From: Glycomyces albidus
GTDB lineage: Bacteria > Actinomycetota > Actinomycetes > Mycobacteriales > Micromonosporaceae
DNA: 41,719 bases
Direction: 5' to 3'
Assembly (NCBI RefSeq): GCF_009451885.1
Contig: NZ_WIAO01000041.1
Span: 1 to 41,719 of the forward strand
The notes under the pieces are model-generated. The model ran no database searches, was not told where the DNA came from, and worked only from the letters and a program-made list of their open reading frames with translations. This document shows, in pieces, positions 34,928 to 41,719 of this stretch (position 1 is its first letter; each line of letters opens with the position of its first letter). Position numbers and translations under genes: made by a program.

Positions 34928-34968
34928 GGAGTTCGGAAAGCGTTTGACGAGCCCGCATTCCGAACTCC
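34928..34968 (-). terminator. Terminator of the threonine synthase gene
   Basis: GGAGTTCGGAA and TTCCGAACTCC form a perfect 11-bp stem around a 19-base loop, 10 bases past the stop, followed on the minus strand by an A/T-rich stretch. Confidence 0.7.
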
Positions 34969-34977
34969 TCGCTCCAC

Positions 34978-36240
34978 TTAAGATTGCAGCAATCCGGCTT
35001 CCTTGGCTGCTTTCAGCGACGGCTTCACCGTGTGCGTGGGCCCCACCAGCGACGACACGGCGTCCAAAGTCTTCAGGCCTTCACCGGTGTTGTAAATGAC
35101 CGTCTCGGCCTCCGGATCGAGCCGCCCCGACTCCAAGAGCTTACGGAGCGTAGCCACGACCACGCCGCCGGCCGTTTCAGCGAATACGCCGGTCGTCGCG
35201 GCGAGGAGCTTCACGCTGTCGCGGATCTCGTCGTCGGAGACCTTCGCCATCCCGCCGCCCGTCGAGCGGCACGCCTCGATCGCGTACGGCCCGGCCGCCG
35301 GGTCGCCGATGTTGAGGCTCTTGGCGATCCCCGTCGGCTTGACCGGGGTGATCACGTCGGTGCCGGCGTCGAACGCGTCCGCGATCGGGCTGCACCCCGC
35401 CGACTGGGCGCCGAACATGCGGACCTTGCCCGTCTCGGTCAGGCCGATCTCCGCGGTCTCCTCGAACGCCTTGTGGATCTTGGTGAGCAGCTCGCCCGAC
35501 GCCATCGGGACCACGACCTGCTCGGGCAGCCGCCAGCCGAGCTGCTCGGCCACCTCGTAACCGAGGGTCTTCGACCCCTCGGCGTAGTACGGGCGGATGT
35601 TCACGTTGACGAACGCGGTCGACTCGAACTCGTCGGTCTCCGTCAGCTCCGAGCACAGGCGGTTCACGTCGTCGTACGAGCCCTGCACGGCCACGAGCGT
35701 GCCGCCGTAGATCGCCGACTGCACGATCTTGCCCGGCTCCAGGTCCGAGGGGATGAACACGATCGACGGCACCCCGGCGCGGGCGGCGTGCGCCGCGACC
35801 GAGTTCGCCAGGTTCCCCGTCGACGCGCACGCGAACCGGTCGAAGCCGAGCTTCACGGCCGCCGACACCGCCGTCGACACGACCCGGTCCTTGAACGAGT
35901 GGGTCGGGTTCGCGCTGTCGTCCTTGACCCAGAGCTTGCGCATCCCCAGGGCCTTCGCCAGGTGCTTCGCGTCGATGAGCGGGGTCAGGCCGGGGTTCAG
36001 GCTCACCCGGTCCTCGGGGTGGACGCCGACCGGCAGCAGCGGCGCGTACCGCCAGATGTTCTGCGGCCCCGCCTCGATCCGCTCGCGCGTCACCTTCGCG
36101 AGCTCTTCAGGATCGTAGTCGACCTCGAGCGGCCCGAAACACTGCCAACAGGCGTGCTGGGCGACCAGGTCATACGTGGCGTTGCAGTTGCGGCACACCA
36201 GGCCCTTGGCCGGGCTGTCGGCGAACAGTGCATTGGACAT
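34978..36240 (-). CDS. thrC: Threonine synthase
   Basis: A 420-residue PLP enzyme that converts O-phosphohomoserine to threonine. The N-terminus has a zinc ribbon, Cys16-x2-Cys19 and Cys31-x2-Cys34, found in one subgroup of threonine synthases. PLP-binding Lys117 sits in SFKDR, and the phosphate loop is near STGNLANS. ATG at 36240 follows GGGAGGAG closely; an upstream in-frame start (MREEPSR) would fall inside that site. The first GG of the ribosome binding site also forms the end of riboswitch helix P1, so translation is probably controlled by S-adenosylmethionine. In Streptomyces, as I recall, a thrC homologue also lies near groEL2. Confidence 0.93.
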   Translation of the reverse strand: MSNALFADSPAKGLVCRNCNATYDLVAQHACWQCFGPLEVDYDPEELAKVTRERIEAGPQNIWRYAPLLPVGVHPEDRVSLNPGLTPLIDAKHLAKALGMRKLWVKDDSANPTHSFKDRVVSTAVSAAVKLGFDRFACASTGNLANSVAAHAARAGVPSIVFIPSDLEPGKIVQSAIYGGTLVAVQGSYDDVNRLCSELTETDEFESTAFVNVNIRPYYAEGSKTLGYEVAEQLGWRLPEQVVVPMASGELLTKIHKAFEETAEIGLTETGKVRMFGAQSAGCSPIADAFDAGTDVITPVKPTGIAKSLNIGDPAAGPYAIEACRSTGGGMAKVSDDEIRDSVKLLAATTGVFAETAGGVVVATLRKLLESGRLDPEAETVIYNTGEGLKTLDAVSSLVGPTHTVKPSLKAAKEAGLLQS

Positions 36241-36255
36241 ACGAGAAGGCTCCTC

Positions 36256-36367
36256 CCTCATCTTCCCCGCGCTGGCGGGCCGGAATTGGCACCTGCCGCC
36301 GCACGGAGGCGGGACGGTGGTTGCCGCAGCGTCGCAGGGCCGGACCCCTCAGCTGCTCTGGATGAAG
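36256..36367 (-). ncRNA. SAM-I (S-box) riboswitch aptamer upstream of thrC
   Basis: On the minus strand the RNA begins CUUCAUCCAGAGCAGCUGAG and has the S-box core: GGGUCCGGCCC, then GCGGCAACC, then GGUGCCAAUUCC and GGGGAAGAUGAGG. P1 pairs CUUCAUC (36361-36367) with GAUGAGG (36256-36262), seven pairs with one G-U. The 3' strand of P1 runs into the ribosome binding site (36250-36257), so bound SAM would partly mask it. There is no terminator between aptamer and start codon, which argues for translational control. Confidence 0.92.
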
Positions 36368-36377
36368 TACGAGGCGA

Positions 36378-36407
36378 ATGCTACGGGTGTGTTGCATGAA
36401 TCGGCAA
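36378..36407 (-). promoter_or_regulatory. Promoter of the riboswitch-thrC transcript
   Basis: Minus-strand TTGCCG (36402-36407), 18-bp spacer, TAGCAT (36378-36383). Transcription would begin near 36371, just before the aptamer. TGTTGC and GCAACA (36390-36409) form an inverted repeat across the spacer and -35, a possible operator. Confidence 0.6.
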
Positions 36408-36409
36408 CA

Positions 36410-36530
36410 ACCGTTCCAACTTCCGAGACGCGATCGCGGTAGCGCGCCCCGCCCCGGACGGCGCGAACCCGCAGGTCCGTCCCGGCGCCGCCGACCCGGG
36501 CCCGACCGGGCTCTGTCGGCGATCCGTCGG
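36410..36530. other. Spacer without gene
   Basis: GC-rich spacer between the thrC promoter and the folP stop. No gene and no clear terminator seen. Confidence 0.4.
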
Positions 36531-37376
36531 CTACCGCGCCGCGCGCGTCGCCAGCCACACCGCGCGCGCGTCCGCCGTCCCGGCCACGTCGTGCACCCGG
36601 ACCCCCCACACGCCGGCCTCGAACGCCAGCACCGACGTCGCCAGCGTCGCGGCCTCCCGCTGCCCGACCGGGCGCGGCTTCCCGCTCTCGTCCGCCAGCA
36701 GCCGCCCCAGGTACGACTTCCGCGACGACCCGAACAGCACCGGGTACCCCAGCGCCACGAACTCGTCCAGGTGCGCCGACAGCCGCCAGTTGTGCTCGGC
36801 GGTCTTCGCGAACCCCAGGCCCGGGTCCAGGATCAGCCGCTCGCGGTCCACACCGGAGTCCAGGGCCGCCTCGACCCGGTCCTCGAGCTCGGCCTTCACG
36901 TCGGCGACCACGCTCTCGTACCGCGCCAGCCGCTGCATGTCGCTCGAGTGCCCGCGCCAGTGCATGAGGACCCACCGCACGCCCGTGTCGGCCACGACCC
37001 GCGCCATGTCCGGGTCCGCCAGGCCGCCCGAGACGTCGTTGACGACGCTCGCGCCCGCCTCGATCGCGGCCGCCGCCACGGCGGCCCGCGTCGTGTCGAT
37101 CGAGACCGCCAGGCCCCGTTCGACGAGCGCCGCGATCACGTCGACCACCCGGGACGTCTCCGTCGCCGCGTCGACCCGCTCGGCCCCCGGCCGCGTCGAC
37201 TCGCCGCCGACGTCGATGAGGTCGGCGCCCTCGGCGCCCATCTGCTCGCCGTGCGCGACCGCGTCGCCGAAGTCGAGATAGCGCCCGCCGTCGGAGAACG
37301 AGTCGGGGGTGACGTTGAGGACCCCCATGATCTGCGGGCGAGCCGGCCCGTCCGGGGCGCTGTGCGGAGTGGTCAC
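36531..37376 (-). CDS. folP: Dihydropteroate synthase
   Basis: A 281-residue folate enzyme that joins p-aminobenzoate to the pterin diphosphate; the target of sulfonamides. Signatures are MGVLNVTPDSFSDGG and DVGGESTRPG, then SIDTTRAAVAAAAIEAGASVVND, LDPGLGFAKTAEHNW with the catalytic Asp and Lys-containing loop, and FGSSRKSYLG with the pterin-binding Arg-Lys. GTG at 37376 is preferred because minus-strand TAACGT lies seven bases upstream; the longer frame adds residues not found in the family. It is not in a folate cluster here. Confidence 0.93.
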   Translation of the reverse strand: MTTPHSAPDGPARPQIMGVLNVTPDSFSDGGRYLDFGDAVAHGEQMGAEGADLIDVGGESTRPGAERVDAATETSRVVDVIAALVERGLAVSIDTTRAAVAAAAIEAGASVVNDVSGGLADPDMARVVADTGVRWVLMHWRGHSSDMQRLARYESVVADVKAELEDRVEAALDSGVDRERLILDPGLGFAKTAEHNWRLSAHLDEFVALGYPVLFGSSRKSYLGRLLADESGKPRPVGQREAATLATSVLAFEAGVWGVRVHDVAGTADARAVWLATRAAR

Positions 37377-37417
37377 GGCATCGACGTTACTCGCGCCCGG
37401 CGCGTGAACGCCTCGCA

Positions 37418-38512
37418 TCAAGCGAGGTCCGTGAGGTCGAGCACGTGCCACACCAGGAGCTCCCCGGTCCCGGTCGACCACCACAGGCTCCGCGCGTCCG
37501 CCCCGGTCCGGCCGGCGCGCGACGCCACCAGGTACGCCTCGCCCGCCTGCAGGTCGAACAGCGTCACCTCGGTGCCCTCGCCGGTGGCCGTCCGGTTCTC
37601 AGCGAGCGGCTCGAACCGGTCGATCAGCCCCGGGTCGGGCGACACCGCGGACGTGAAGCCCTCCGCCACGGTCACCCGCTCCGTCCCGTCTGGACGGACG
37701 AGGTCGACGCGGGCGCCGTCCTCGGCGTTCACGATGAGCCGGCACCACGTCGCCGAGCACAATGTCAGCTCCTCCGAACCGGAGAAGACCTGCACGCCCG
37801 CACCGGTGTCGGTGCGCACGAGCCGCGCGCCGCCCAGCGAGTCCGAGCCGGCGCTGGCCAGCCACGGCCACGCGGCCGCCTGCCAGGCGCCGAGGTGCCC
37901 GGTCACGGTCACCTCGCCGCCCTCGACCGGGACCGACCGGTGCTCGGTCACCAGCGTCGCCCCGCGGGCGGTCGACAGCCAGTGGAGCCCTTCGGCGGCG
38001 AACTGGAGGTCGTACGCCGAGCCGGCGGCGATCACGTCCCCGGTGTCGGCCGTCAGCAGCGACGCCGCGCCCGGCCGGCCGTCCTCGCCGCGCGGGGCCG
38101 TCCACAGTTCGGAGACGACCCGGCCCCGCTCGTCCGGGACCGACGCGATCCATGCGAGCCGCTCGTCGGTGGCCGCGGTCGCGATGACGCCGGGGACCCC
38201 GCCGGGCTCGGCCACGACCGACACGGCCGCGTCCCCGCTGCCGTCGAGCTCCACATAGAGCAGGTTCCCGGCCTCATCGGTGCCGAGCGCCGCGCCCGCC
38301 CCCGCACCGCCGTCGTCGAGGACCTGCACCGGCGTCCACGCCCGGCCGTCGACCACGCCGGGCCAGTCGACCGGTTCGGCGTCCCACGTCTCCCACACCG
38401 TCGGCACCACCGGGGCGGCCGCGGTCTCGGGGCGGTCGGGCGACGGCCACGCCAGCCAGGCGACGGCGAGGACCGCCGTCCCGGCGAGCGTCAGGCGCTG
38501 CGCGGTGTCCAA
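37418..38512 (-). CDS. Membrane-anchored protein of unknown function, beta-rich
   Basis: About 364 residues, with one N-terminal helix (LTLAGTAVLAVAWLAW) and an extracellular region of repeated beta segments, for example DERLAWIASVPDERGRVVSELWTA and YDLQFAAEGLHWLST, suggesting a propeller. It has a Cys pair, LCSATWCRL. There is no family I can name. The start is uncertain: TTG at 38512 keeps the helix and lies five bases after the HAD stop, so it is probably translated with the HAD gene. No other ATG or GTG fits. Confidence 0.6.
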   Translation of the reverse strand: MDTAQRLTLAGTAVLAVAWLAWPSPDRPETAAAPVVPTVWETWDAEPVDWPGVVDGRAWTPVQVLDDGGAGAGAALGTDEAGNLLYVELDGSGDAAVSVVAEPGGVPGVIATAATDERLAWIASVPDERGRVVSELWTAPRGEDGRPGAASLLTADTGDVIAAGSAYDLQFAAEGLHWLSTARGATLVTEHRSVPVEGGEVTVTGHLGAWQAAAWPWLASAGSDSLGGARLVRTDTGAGVQVFSGSEELTLCSATWCRLIVNAEDGARVDLVRPDGTERVTVAEGFTSAVSPDPGLIDRFEPLAENRTATGEGTEVTLFDLQAGEAYLVASRAGRTGADARSLWWSTGTGELLVWHVLDLTDLA

Positions 38513-38517
38513 CGGCG

Positions 38518-39423
38518 CTAGTCGCGTTCGCGGGACTTGTACAGGTAGAGCAGGCCCGCGCCGACGCCGGCGGCGGTCGCGGCGGGCAGTGCGAGCTTCG
38601 CGGCGCGGCGGCCGCGCCGGTAGTCGAGGACCGGCCAGCCGTGGTGGCGGGCCTGGCGGGCCAGGCGCGTGTCCGGGTTGACGGCGATGGCGCGCCCGAC
38701 CTTCCGCAGCATCGGCAGGTCGTTCGCCGAATCGGAGTAGGCGGTGCACTGGGCCAGGTCGAGGCCGCGTTCGGCGGCGAGCTGGGCGATCCCCTCGGCC
38801 TTCGCGGGGCCGTGCATGAGGTCGCCGACGAGCCGGCCGGTGTAGCAGCCGTTCTCGATCTCGGCGATCGTGCCGAGCGCGCCGGTCAGGCCCAGCCGCG
38901 AGGCGAGGACCCCGGCGAGCTCCACCGGGCTGGCGGTGACGAGCCAGACCTCCTGGTCGTCCGCGAGGTGCCGCTCGGCGAGCCGGCGGACCGGCGCGAG
39001 GATCCGCGGGGAGATGTCGCGGTCGACGACCTCCTCGCACAGGGCGCGCATCTCGTCGACCGGGAACCCGGCGACGAGCTCGAGCGCCGACGACTTGATG
39101 GACGAGATGTGCCCGTGGTTCTCGATGCCCTGGAACTTGAAGCGGGCCTGCTTCCAGGCGAAGCCGAGGATGTCGCGCCCCGACAGGACGCCGTGGCGGG
39201 CCAGCGCGCGGGCCAGGTAGTAGGTGGAGGCGCCGTGCATGAGCGTGTTGTCGACGTCGAAGAACGCCGCGGAGGGGATGTGGGCGAGTTCGTCTTCGCC
39301 GGGCGCGTCGGGCTCGACGACGACGGAGTGGGCGTTTGACTGCGTGCGGGCGACGCCGCCGCCCCGGACGGCGTTCGGTCGGGGTGTGGCGGAGGCGCTG
39401 AATGAAGCCTCGATCTCAGACAC
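38518..39423 (-). CDS. HAD-superfamily IB phosphatase
   Basis: A 301-residue protein of the SerB-like IB subfamily. Motif I is FFDVDNTL (nucleophile Asp and acid Asp), motif II is VTAS, and the final motif YSDSANDLPML gives the metal-binding Asp. A disordered, Ser/Ala-rich N-terminus of about 50 residues precedes motif I. The C-terminus ends in a probable membrane helix (LALPAATAAGVGAGLLYLY) and basic RERD. Relatives dephosphorylate phosphoserine or phospholipid precursors; the membrane tail favours a lipid-type substrate. TAGGCT six bases before the GTG gives a leaderless start. Confidence 0.85.
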   Translation of the reverse strand: MSEIEASFSASATPRPNAVRGGGVARTQSNAHSVVVEPDAPGEDELAHIPSAAFFDVDNTLMHGASTYYLARALARHGVLSGRDILGFAWKQARFKFQGIENHGHISSIKSSALELVAGFPVDEMRALCEEVVDRDISPRILAPVRRLAERHLADDQEVWLVTASPVELAGVLASRLGLTGALGTIAEIENGCYTGRLVGDLMHGPAKAEGIAQLAAERGLDLAQCTAYSDSANDLPMLRKVGRAIAVNPDTRLARQARHHGWPVLDYRRGRRAAKLALPAATAAGVGAGLLYLYKSRERD

Positions 39424-39429
39424 CCTAAA

Positions 39430-39435
39430 AGCCTA
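39430..39435 (-). promoter_or_regulatory. -10 box of a leaderless promoter (HAD gene)
   Basis: Minus-strand TAGGCT, six bases before the GTG at 39421-39423. Confidence 0.5.
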
Positions 39436-39579
39436 CAAGCCCAAGGCAGACGGCCTGTAACGCGAGGACGCGAGCCCGGTAAATTTCCAGTGTGGCCTTG
39501 TTCATGTTATGGCCCCGCTCGCGTCCCGAGGCGGCTGCTGGGCGGAAATGCGTGGTTCGCTCCGCCCGTTCCGTGCAAG

Positions 39580-39611
39580 GGGACCGGGGCGGACGACGCC
39601 GCCCCGGTCCC
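39580..39611 (-). terminator. Terminator after the DUF5667 gene
   Basis: GGGACCGGGGCGG and its exact complement (39580-39592, 39599-39611) form a perfect 13-bp stem with a six-base loop, 48 bases past the stop. Confidence 0.75.
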
Positions 39612-39659
39612 GTGCTCCGCACCTTGCCTTGGTTCCGGCCGCGCTGCCGCGGCGGGTGA

Positions 39660-40832
39660 TCAATCGAACAGGTCTGAGACGATCCCGGTCAGTTCGCCGA
39701 GGACGTCGTCCTCTTCCTCCGTGCCGGTGGTGTCGTCGCCGACGGGGCTGCTCGTGCCGCCGCCGGTCGGGTCGGACAGGGGCGTGCCCTCGTCCTCGGA
39801 CGGGTCCGCGCCGGTCGCGGCGCCGCCGTCCTGGTCCTCGTCGGGTTCGCCGGTGGCGGGGTCGCCGCCGGTGTCCTCGCCGGTGCCGCTGCTCGCGCCC
39901 GGTTCGGCGTCGGGGGTGCCGTCGACGGCGTTCTGCGCGCACGAGCCCGGGATCGGACCGAGCTCGTCGGAGTCGCCGCCCGGATCGGTGCAGTCGAGCG
40001 CGCCGCGCAGCTCCACCGACCGCAGCGCCGCGGCCTCGAGCACGGACGCCAGCTCCTCGCCGGCGTCCCGCGCTTCGCCGTCGAGCCCGCTGACGAGGTC
40101 GTCGAGCACCCAGCGGTGCTCGTTGGCGAACAGGTCGAGGTAGTCCAGCGGCGCGGGGTCGCCGTTCGACACGGCGAGCTCGCCGAGGAGCGCGCTGGCG
40201 CTCTTGAGCTCGGTCGCGGCGTCGCCGAGCGCGTTCGCGGCGGCTTCGTCGTCGTCGGCGACGAGCGCCGCCTCCTGGATGCGCGTGCGTGCGAACTCGA
40301 GGTAGAGCTGCGCGCGGCCGAGGTCGTTGCCCGCGAGGGCGAGCTGCGCCCGCTCGGTGGAGCGCTTGACGTTGTAGAGCGTCTCGCCGGGGAGGGCGTC
40401 GCCCGAGGCGGCGGAGACTCCGGAGATGGCGACGGTGCCGGTGAGGAGGGCCGCGACGATCGCGATCCGCCGGCCGCCGCGGGGGCGGCGGGGGAACATC
40501 TCGTCGTGGACGGGCGGCCGCTTCGTCTCGGGGACGGCCGCGCTGGCGCGGTGCCTGGCGGTGACGCCGATGCCCTCTTCCGCGGCGACCGCCATCAGCC
40601 GCCTGCGGGTGGCGTCGTGCCACTCCCGGGACGGCCGGGTGGCGTTGACGAGCTGGTCGCCCAGTCCGCCGAGCCGTTCGGTGACGCCGACGAGTTCGGC
40701 GTACGCCTCTGCTTCTGCTGACGCGCCCGATGCGTCCGCGCTGCGGCGCGAGTGAGGGAGGGTGGAACCGCCTGAGTCAAGCAGCCGCGCGAATTCCTCC
40801 GCGCGTCGGCGCTCCATAGGGTTCAATGTCAC
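39660..40832 (-). CDS. DUF5667 membrane protein, RsbN-like anti-sigma factor
   Basis: About 390 residues. The cytoplasmic N-terminal part (about 1-130) has RRRAEEFARLLDSGG and charged helices that would hold the sigma factor. One transmembrane helix follows (IAIVAALLTGTVAISGVSAA), then the extracellular DUF5667 segment, PGETLYNVKRSTERAQLALAG with RAQLYLEFARTRIQEA, and an acidic Gly/Asp/Thr-rich tail. It lies directly downstream of a BldN-like sigma gene, as rsbN does in Streptomyces, where it restrains BldN. GTG at 40832 has GAGGGGG eight bases upstream; a GTG at 40841 is possible. A candidate ECF-type promoter precedes it. Confidence 0.75.
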   Translation of the reverse strand: MTLNPMERRRAEEFARLLDSGGSTLPHSRRSADASGASAEAEAYAELVGVTERLGGLGDQLVNATRPSREWHDATRRRLMAVAAEEGIGVTARHRASAAVPETKRPPVHDEMFPRRPRGGRRIAIVAALLTGTVAISGVSAASGDALPGETLYNVKRSTERAQLALAGNDLGRAQLYLEFARTRIQEAALVADDDEAAANALGDAATELKSASALLGELAVSNGDPAPLDYLDLFANEHRWVLDDLVSGLDGEARDAGEELASVLEAAALRSVELRGALDCTDPGGDSDELGPIPGSCAQNAVDGTPDAEPGASSGTGEDTGGDPATGEPDEDQDGGAATGADPSEDEGTPLSDPTGGGTSSPVGDDTTGTEEEDDVLGELTGIVSDLFD

Positions 40833-40879
40833 CGGGCACACCCCCTCTCACTGCATGGATCCTGCTCCTGTACTGAGAA

Positions 40880-40908
40880 CAACGCACGAGTAGCCCCTGA
40901 GGTTACGG
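40880..40908 (-). promoter_or_regulatory. Candidate BldN-type ECF promoter before the anti-sigma gene
   Basis: Minus-strand CGTAAC (40903-40908), 17-bp spacer, CGTTGT (40880-40885). The -35 and -10 are of ECF type (xxAAC and CGTT). It would give a leader of about 40 bases. Confidence 0.5.
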
Positions 40909-40922
40909 TTCGCCGCGAACCT
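40908..40922. repeat. Inverted repeat GGTTCGC-C-GCGAACC
   Basis: Perfect seven-base arms around one base. It overlaps the outer edge of the candidate -35 and may be an operator. Confidence 0.4.
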
Positions 40923-41004
40923 TGCGACCGGGACCACATCGTCGTGGCCGCGGCTGGATCTCGCGGCGGCAGAGGGCCGACGAGCGGCCCTGACCTGGCA
41001 CTTG

Positions 41005-41023
41005 CGGTCCGTGAGGCGGACCG
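41005..41023 (-). terminator. Hairpin after the sigma-factor gene
   Basis: CGGTCCG and CGGACCG, loop TGAGG, about 110 bases past the sigma-factor stop. No T-tract; other stems lie nearby, so this is a modest call. Confidence 0.4.
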
Positions 41024-41133
41024 TCGGTTTCGGGATGGCGGGCCGGAGCCCTTGGGATGAACGGGTTCTGTCGGGTTCCCGACCGCGGCGCCGGGCCGGG
41101 TCGGGACGGGGTGGCCGGGGATCGGACTGCCTC

Positions 41134-41719
41134 TCAGCCGCGGAAGCCGTCGGGCAGCAACCGGGCGAGCGTGCGCACCGCCCGGTACTGGAGCGCCTTG
41201 ACGGCGCCTTCGTTCTTGCCCATGGTGCGGGCCGTCTCGGCGACGGTGAAACCCTGGAGGAAGCGGAGCACGATGCACTCCTGCTGGTCGGGGTTGAGCT
41301 TCTTGACCGCCGTCAGGAGCGTCGCGTTCGTCAGCTTCTCCAGCGCGGCGGTCTCGGGCGAGGTGGACGGGTCGCTGTCCTGCGCGTCGGCGCCCAGGAC
41401 GTCCGGCTTCACGATCTCGAGGCGGTACCGGCCGGACTTGAAGTGGTCGACCACGAGGTTCCGCGCGATGGTCACCAGCCACGCGCCGAACGCCCTGCCC
41501 TGCCAGCTGAAGCTGGAGATCCGCCGCAGCGCCCGCAGGAACGTCTCGGACGCGAGGTCCTCGGCGAGCTGGGCGTTGTTCACGCGGAAGTAGATGTAGC
41601 GGTAGACCGTGTCGCTGTAGCGGTCGTAGATCTCCCCGAAGGCGCCCGGGTCGCCGTCCTGGGCGCGGGCGACGAGGTCGGCGACCTCGTCGCCGTCGAC
41701 CTGGTCCTCGTGGTGGTCG
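41134..41719 (-). CDS. bldN: BldN-like ECF sigma factor (5' end beyond window)
   Basis: Partial; the reading frame runs open to the right edge. Region 2 includes IYDRYSDTVYRYIYFRV then LASETFLRALRRI, with WQGRAFGAWLVTIARN and LVVDHFKSGR. Region 4 is LNPDQQECIVLRFLQG, then FTVAETARTMGKNEGAVKAL. These closely follow Streptomyces BldN as I know it (for example LVADHFKS and VAETARVMGKNEGAIK), the ECF sigma factor controlling aerial development, so orthology is likely. The ATG-like start near 41583 would cut region 2 and is not the real start. In Streptomyces BldN has an N-terminal prosequence, which would lie outside the window. Its partner anti-sigma follows downstream. Confidence 0.85.
   Translation of the reverse strand, partial: DHHEDQVDGDEVADLVARAQDGDPGAFGEIYDRYSDTVYRYIYFRVNNAQLAEDLASETFLRALRRISSFSWQGRAFGAWLVTIARNLVVDHFKSGRYRLEIVKPDVLGADAQDSDPSTSPETAALEKLTNATLLTAVKKLNPDQQECIVLRFLQGFTVAETARTMGKNEGAVKALQYRAVRTLARLLPDGFRG

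Noticed and set aside
34708..34947. Small open frame in the thrC-GNAT gap
   Set aside because: No ribosome binding site, no family, and it runs across palindromes and a promoter.

Overview
The window is 41.7 kb of very GC-rich DNA with strong G/C in third codon positions. Many genes start at GTG or TTG, and many have a TANNNT -10 box 6-7 bases before the start codon, which predicts leaderless mRNAs. With CIRCE-controlled groEL, a BldN-like ECF sigma factor, Tat-exported lipoproteins and WXG-type secretion substrates, this points to a filamentous or sporulating actinomycete. The family cannot be fixed from the sequence; Glycomycetaceae or a relative would fit.

Layout. 1-3113: two translationally coupled paralogous GT-B glycosyltransferases. 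3114-3702: gene-free, with a degenerate 15-bp minisatellite. 3703-5807: a leaderless, coupled pair of exported proteins, the second a GH43-like beta-propeller. 5910-6311: a small protein of unknown family, with a paralogue at 18205-18612. Both paralogues lie behind three GTCAGC repeats spaced exactly 11 bp apart. 6377-8425: three minus-strand genes that look like type VII secretion substrates plus a membrane partner. This trio is visibly less GC-rich than its surroundings and is bracketed by a 34-bp identical direct repeat.

8573-17839 is a polysaccharide-use locus: an LplABC-type oligosaccharide importer, a D-2-hydroxyacid dehydrogenase and, divergently, a 1425-residue secreted alginate-lyase-like multidomain protein. 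The lyase promoter abuts a perfect 22-bp inverted repeat. 18668-23036: a VOC protein, a frameshifted GNAT acetyltransferase, a membrane metallophosphoesterase and a POT peptide transporter, the last two converging on a 24-bp tandem repeat. 23186-30886: a membrane protein, groEL with two CIRCE operators, a membrane-anchored beta-helix protein, a 66-residue protein and a Cdc48/p97-like double AAA+ ATPase whose first ATPase domain looks dead.

31411-34600: an SDR-type epimerase gene with twin TetR-like operators, a rhamnosyltransferase-like protein and a tandem GNAT protein. 34978-36407: threonine synthase behind a SAM-I (S-box) riboswitch. 36531-39423: dihydropteroate synthase, a membrane-anchored protein of unknown function and a HAD-IB phosphatase. 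39660-41719: a DUF5667 membrane protein (probable anti-sigma, RsbN-like) and, running off the right edge, its BldN-like sigma factor, with a candidate ECF-type promoter ahead of the anti-sigma gene. No rRNA, tRNA, CRISPR array, complete insertion sequence or prophage was recognised.
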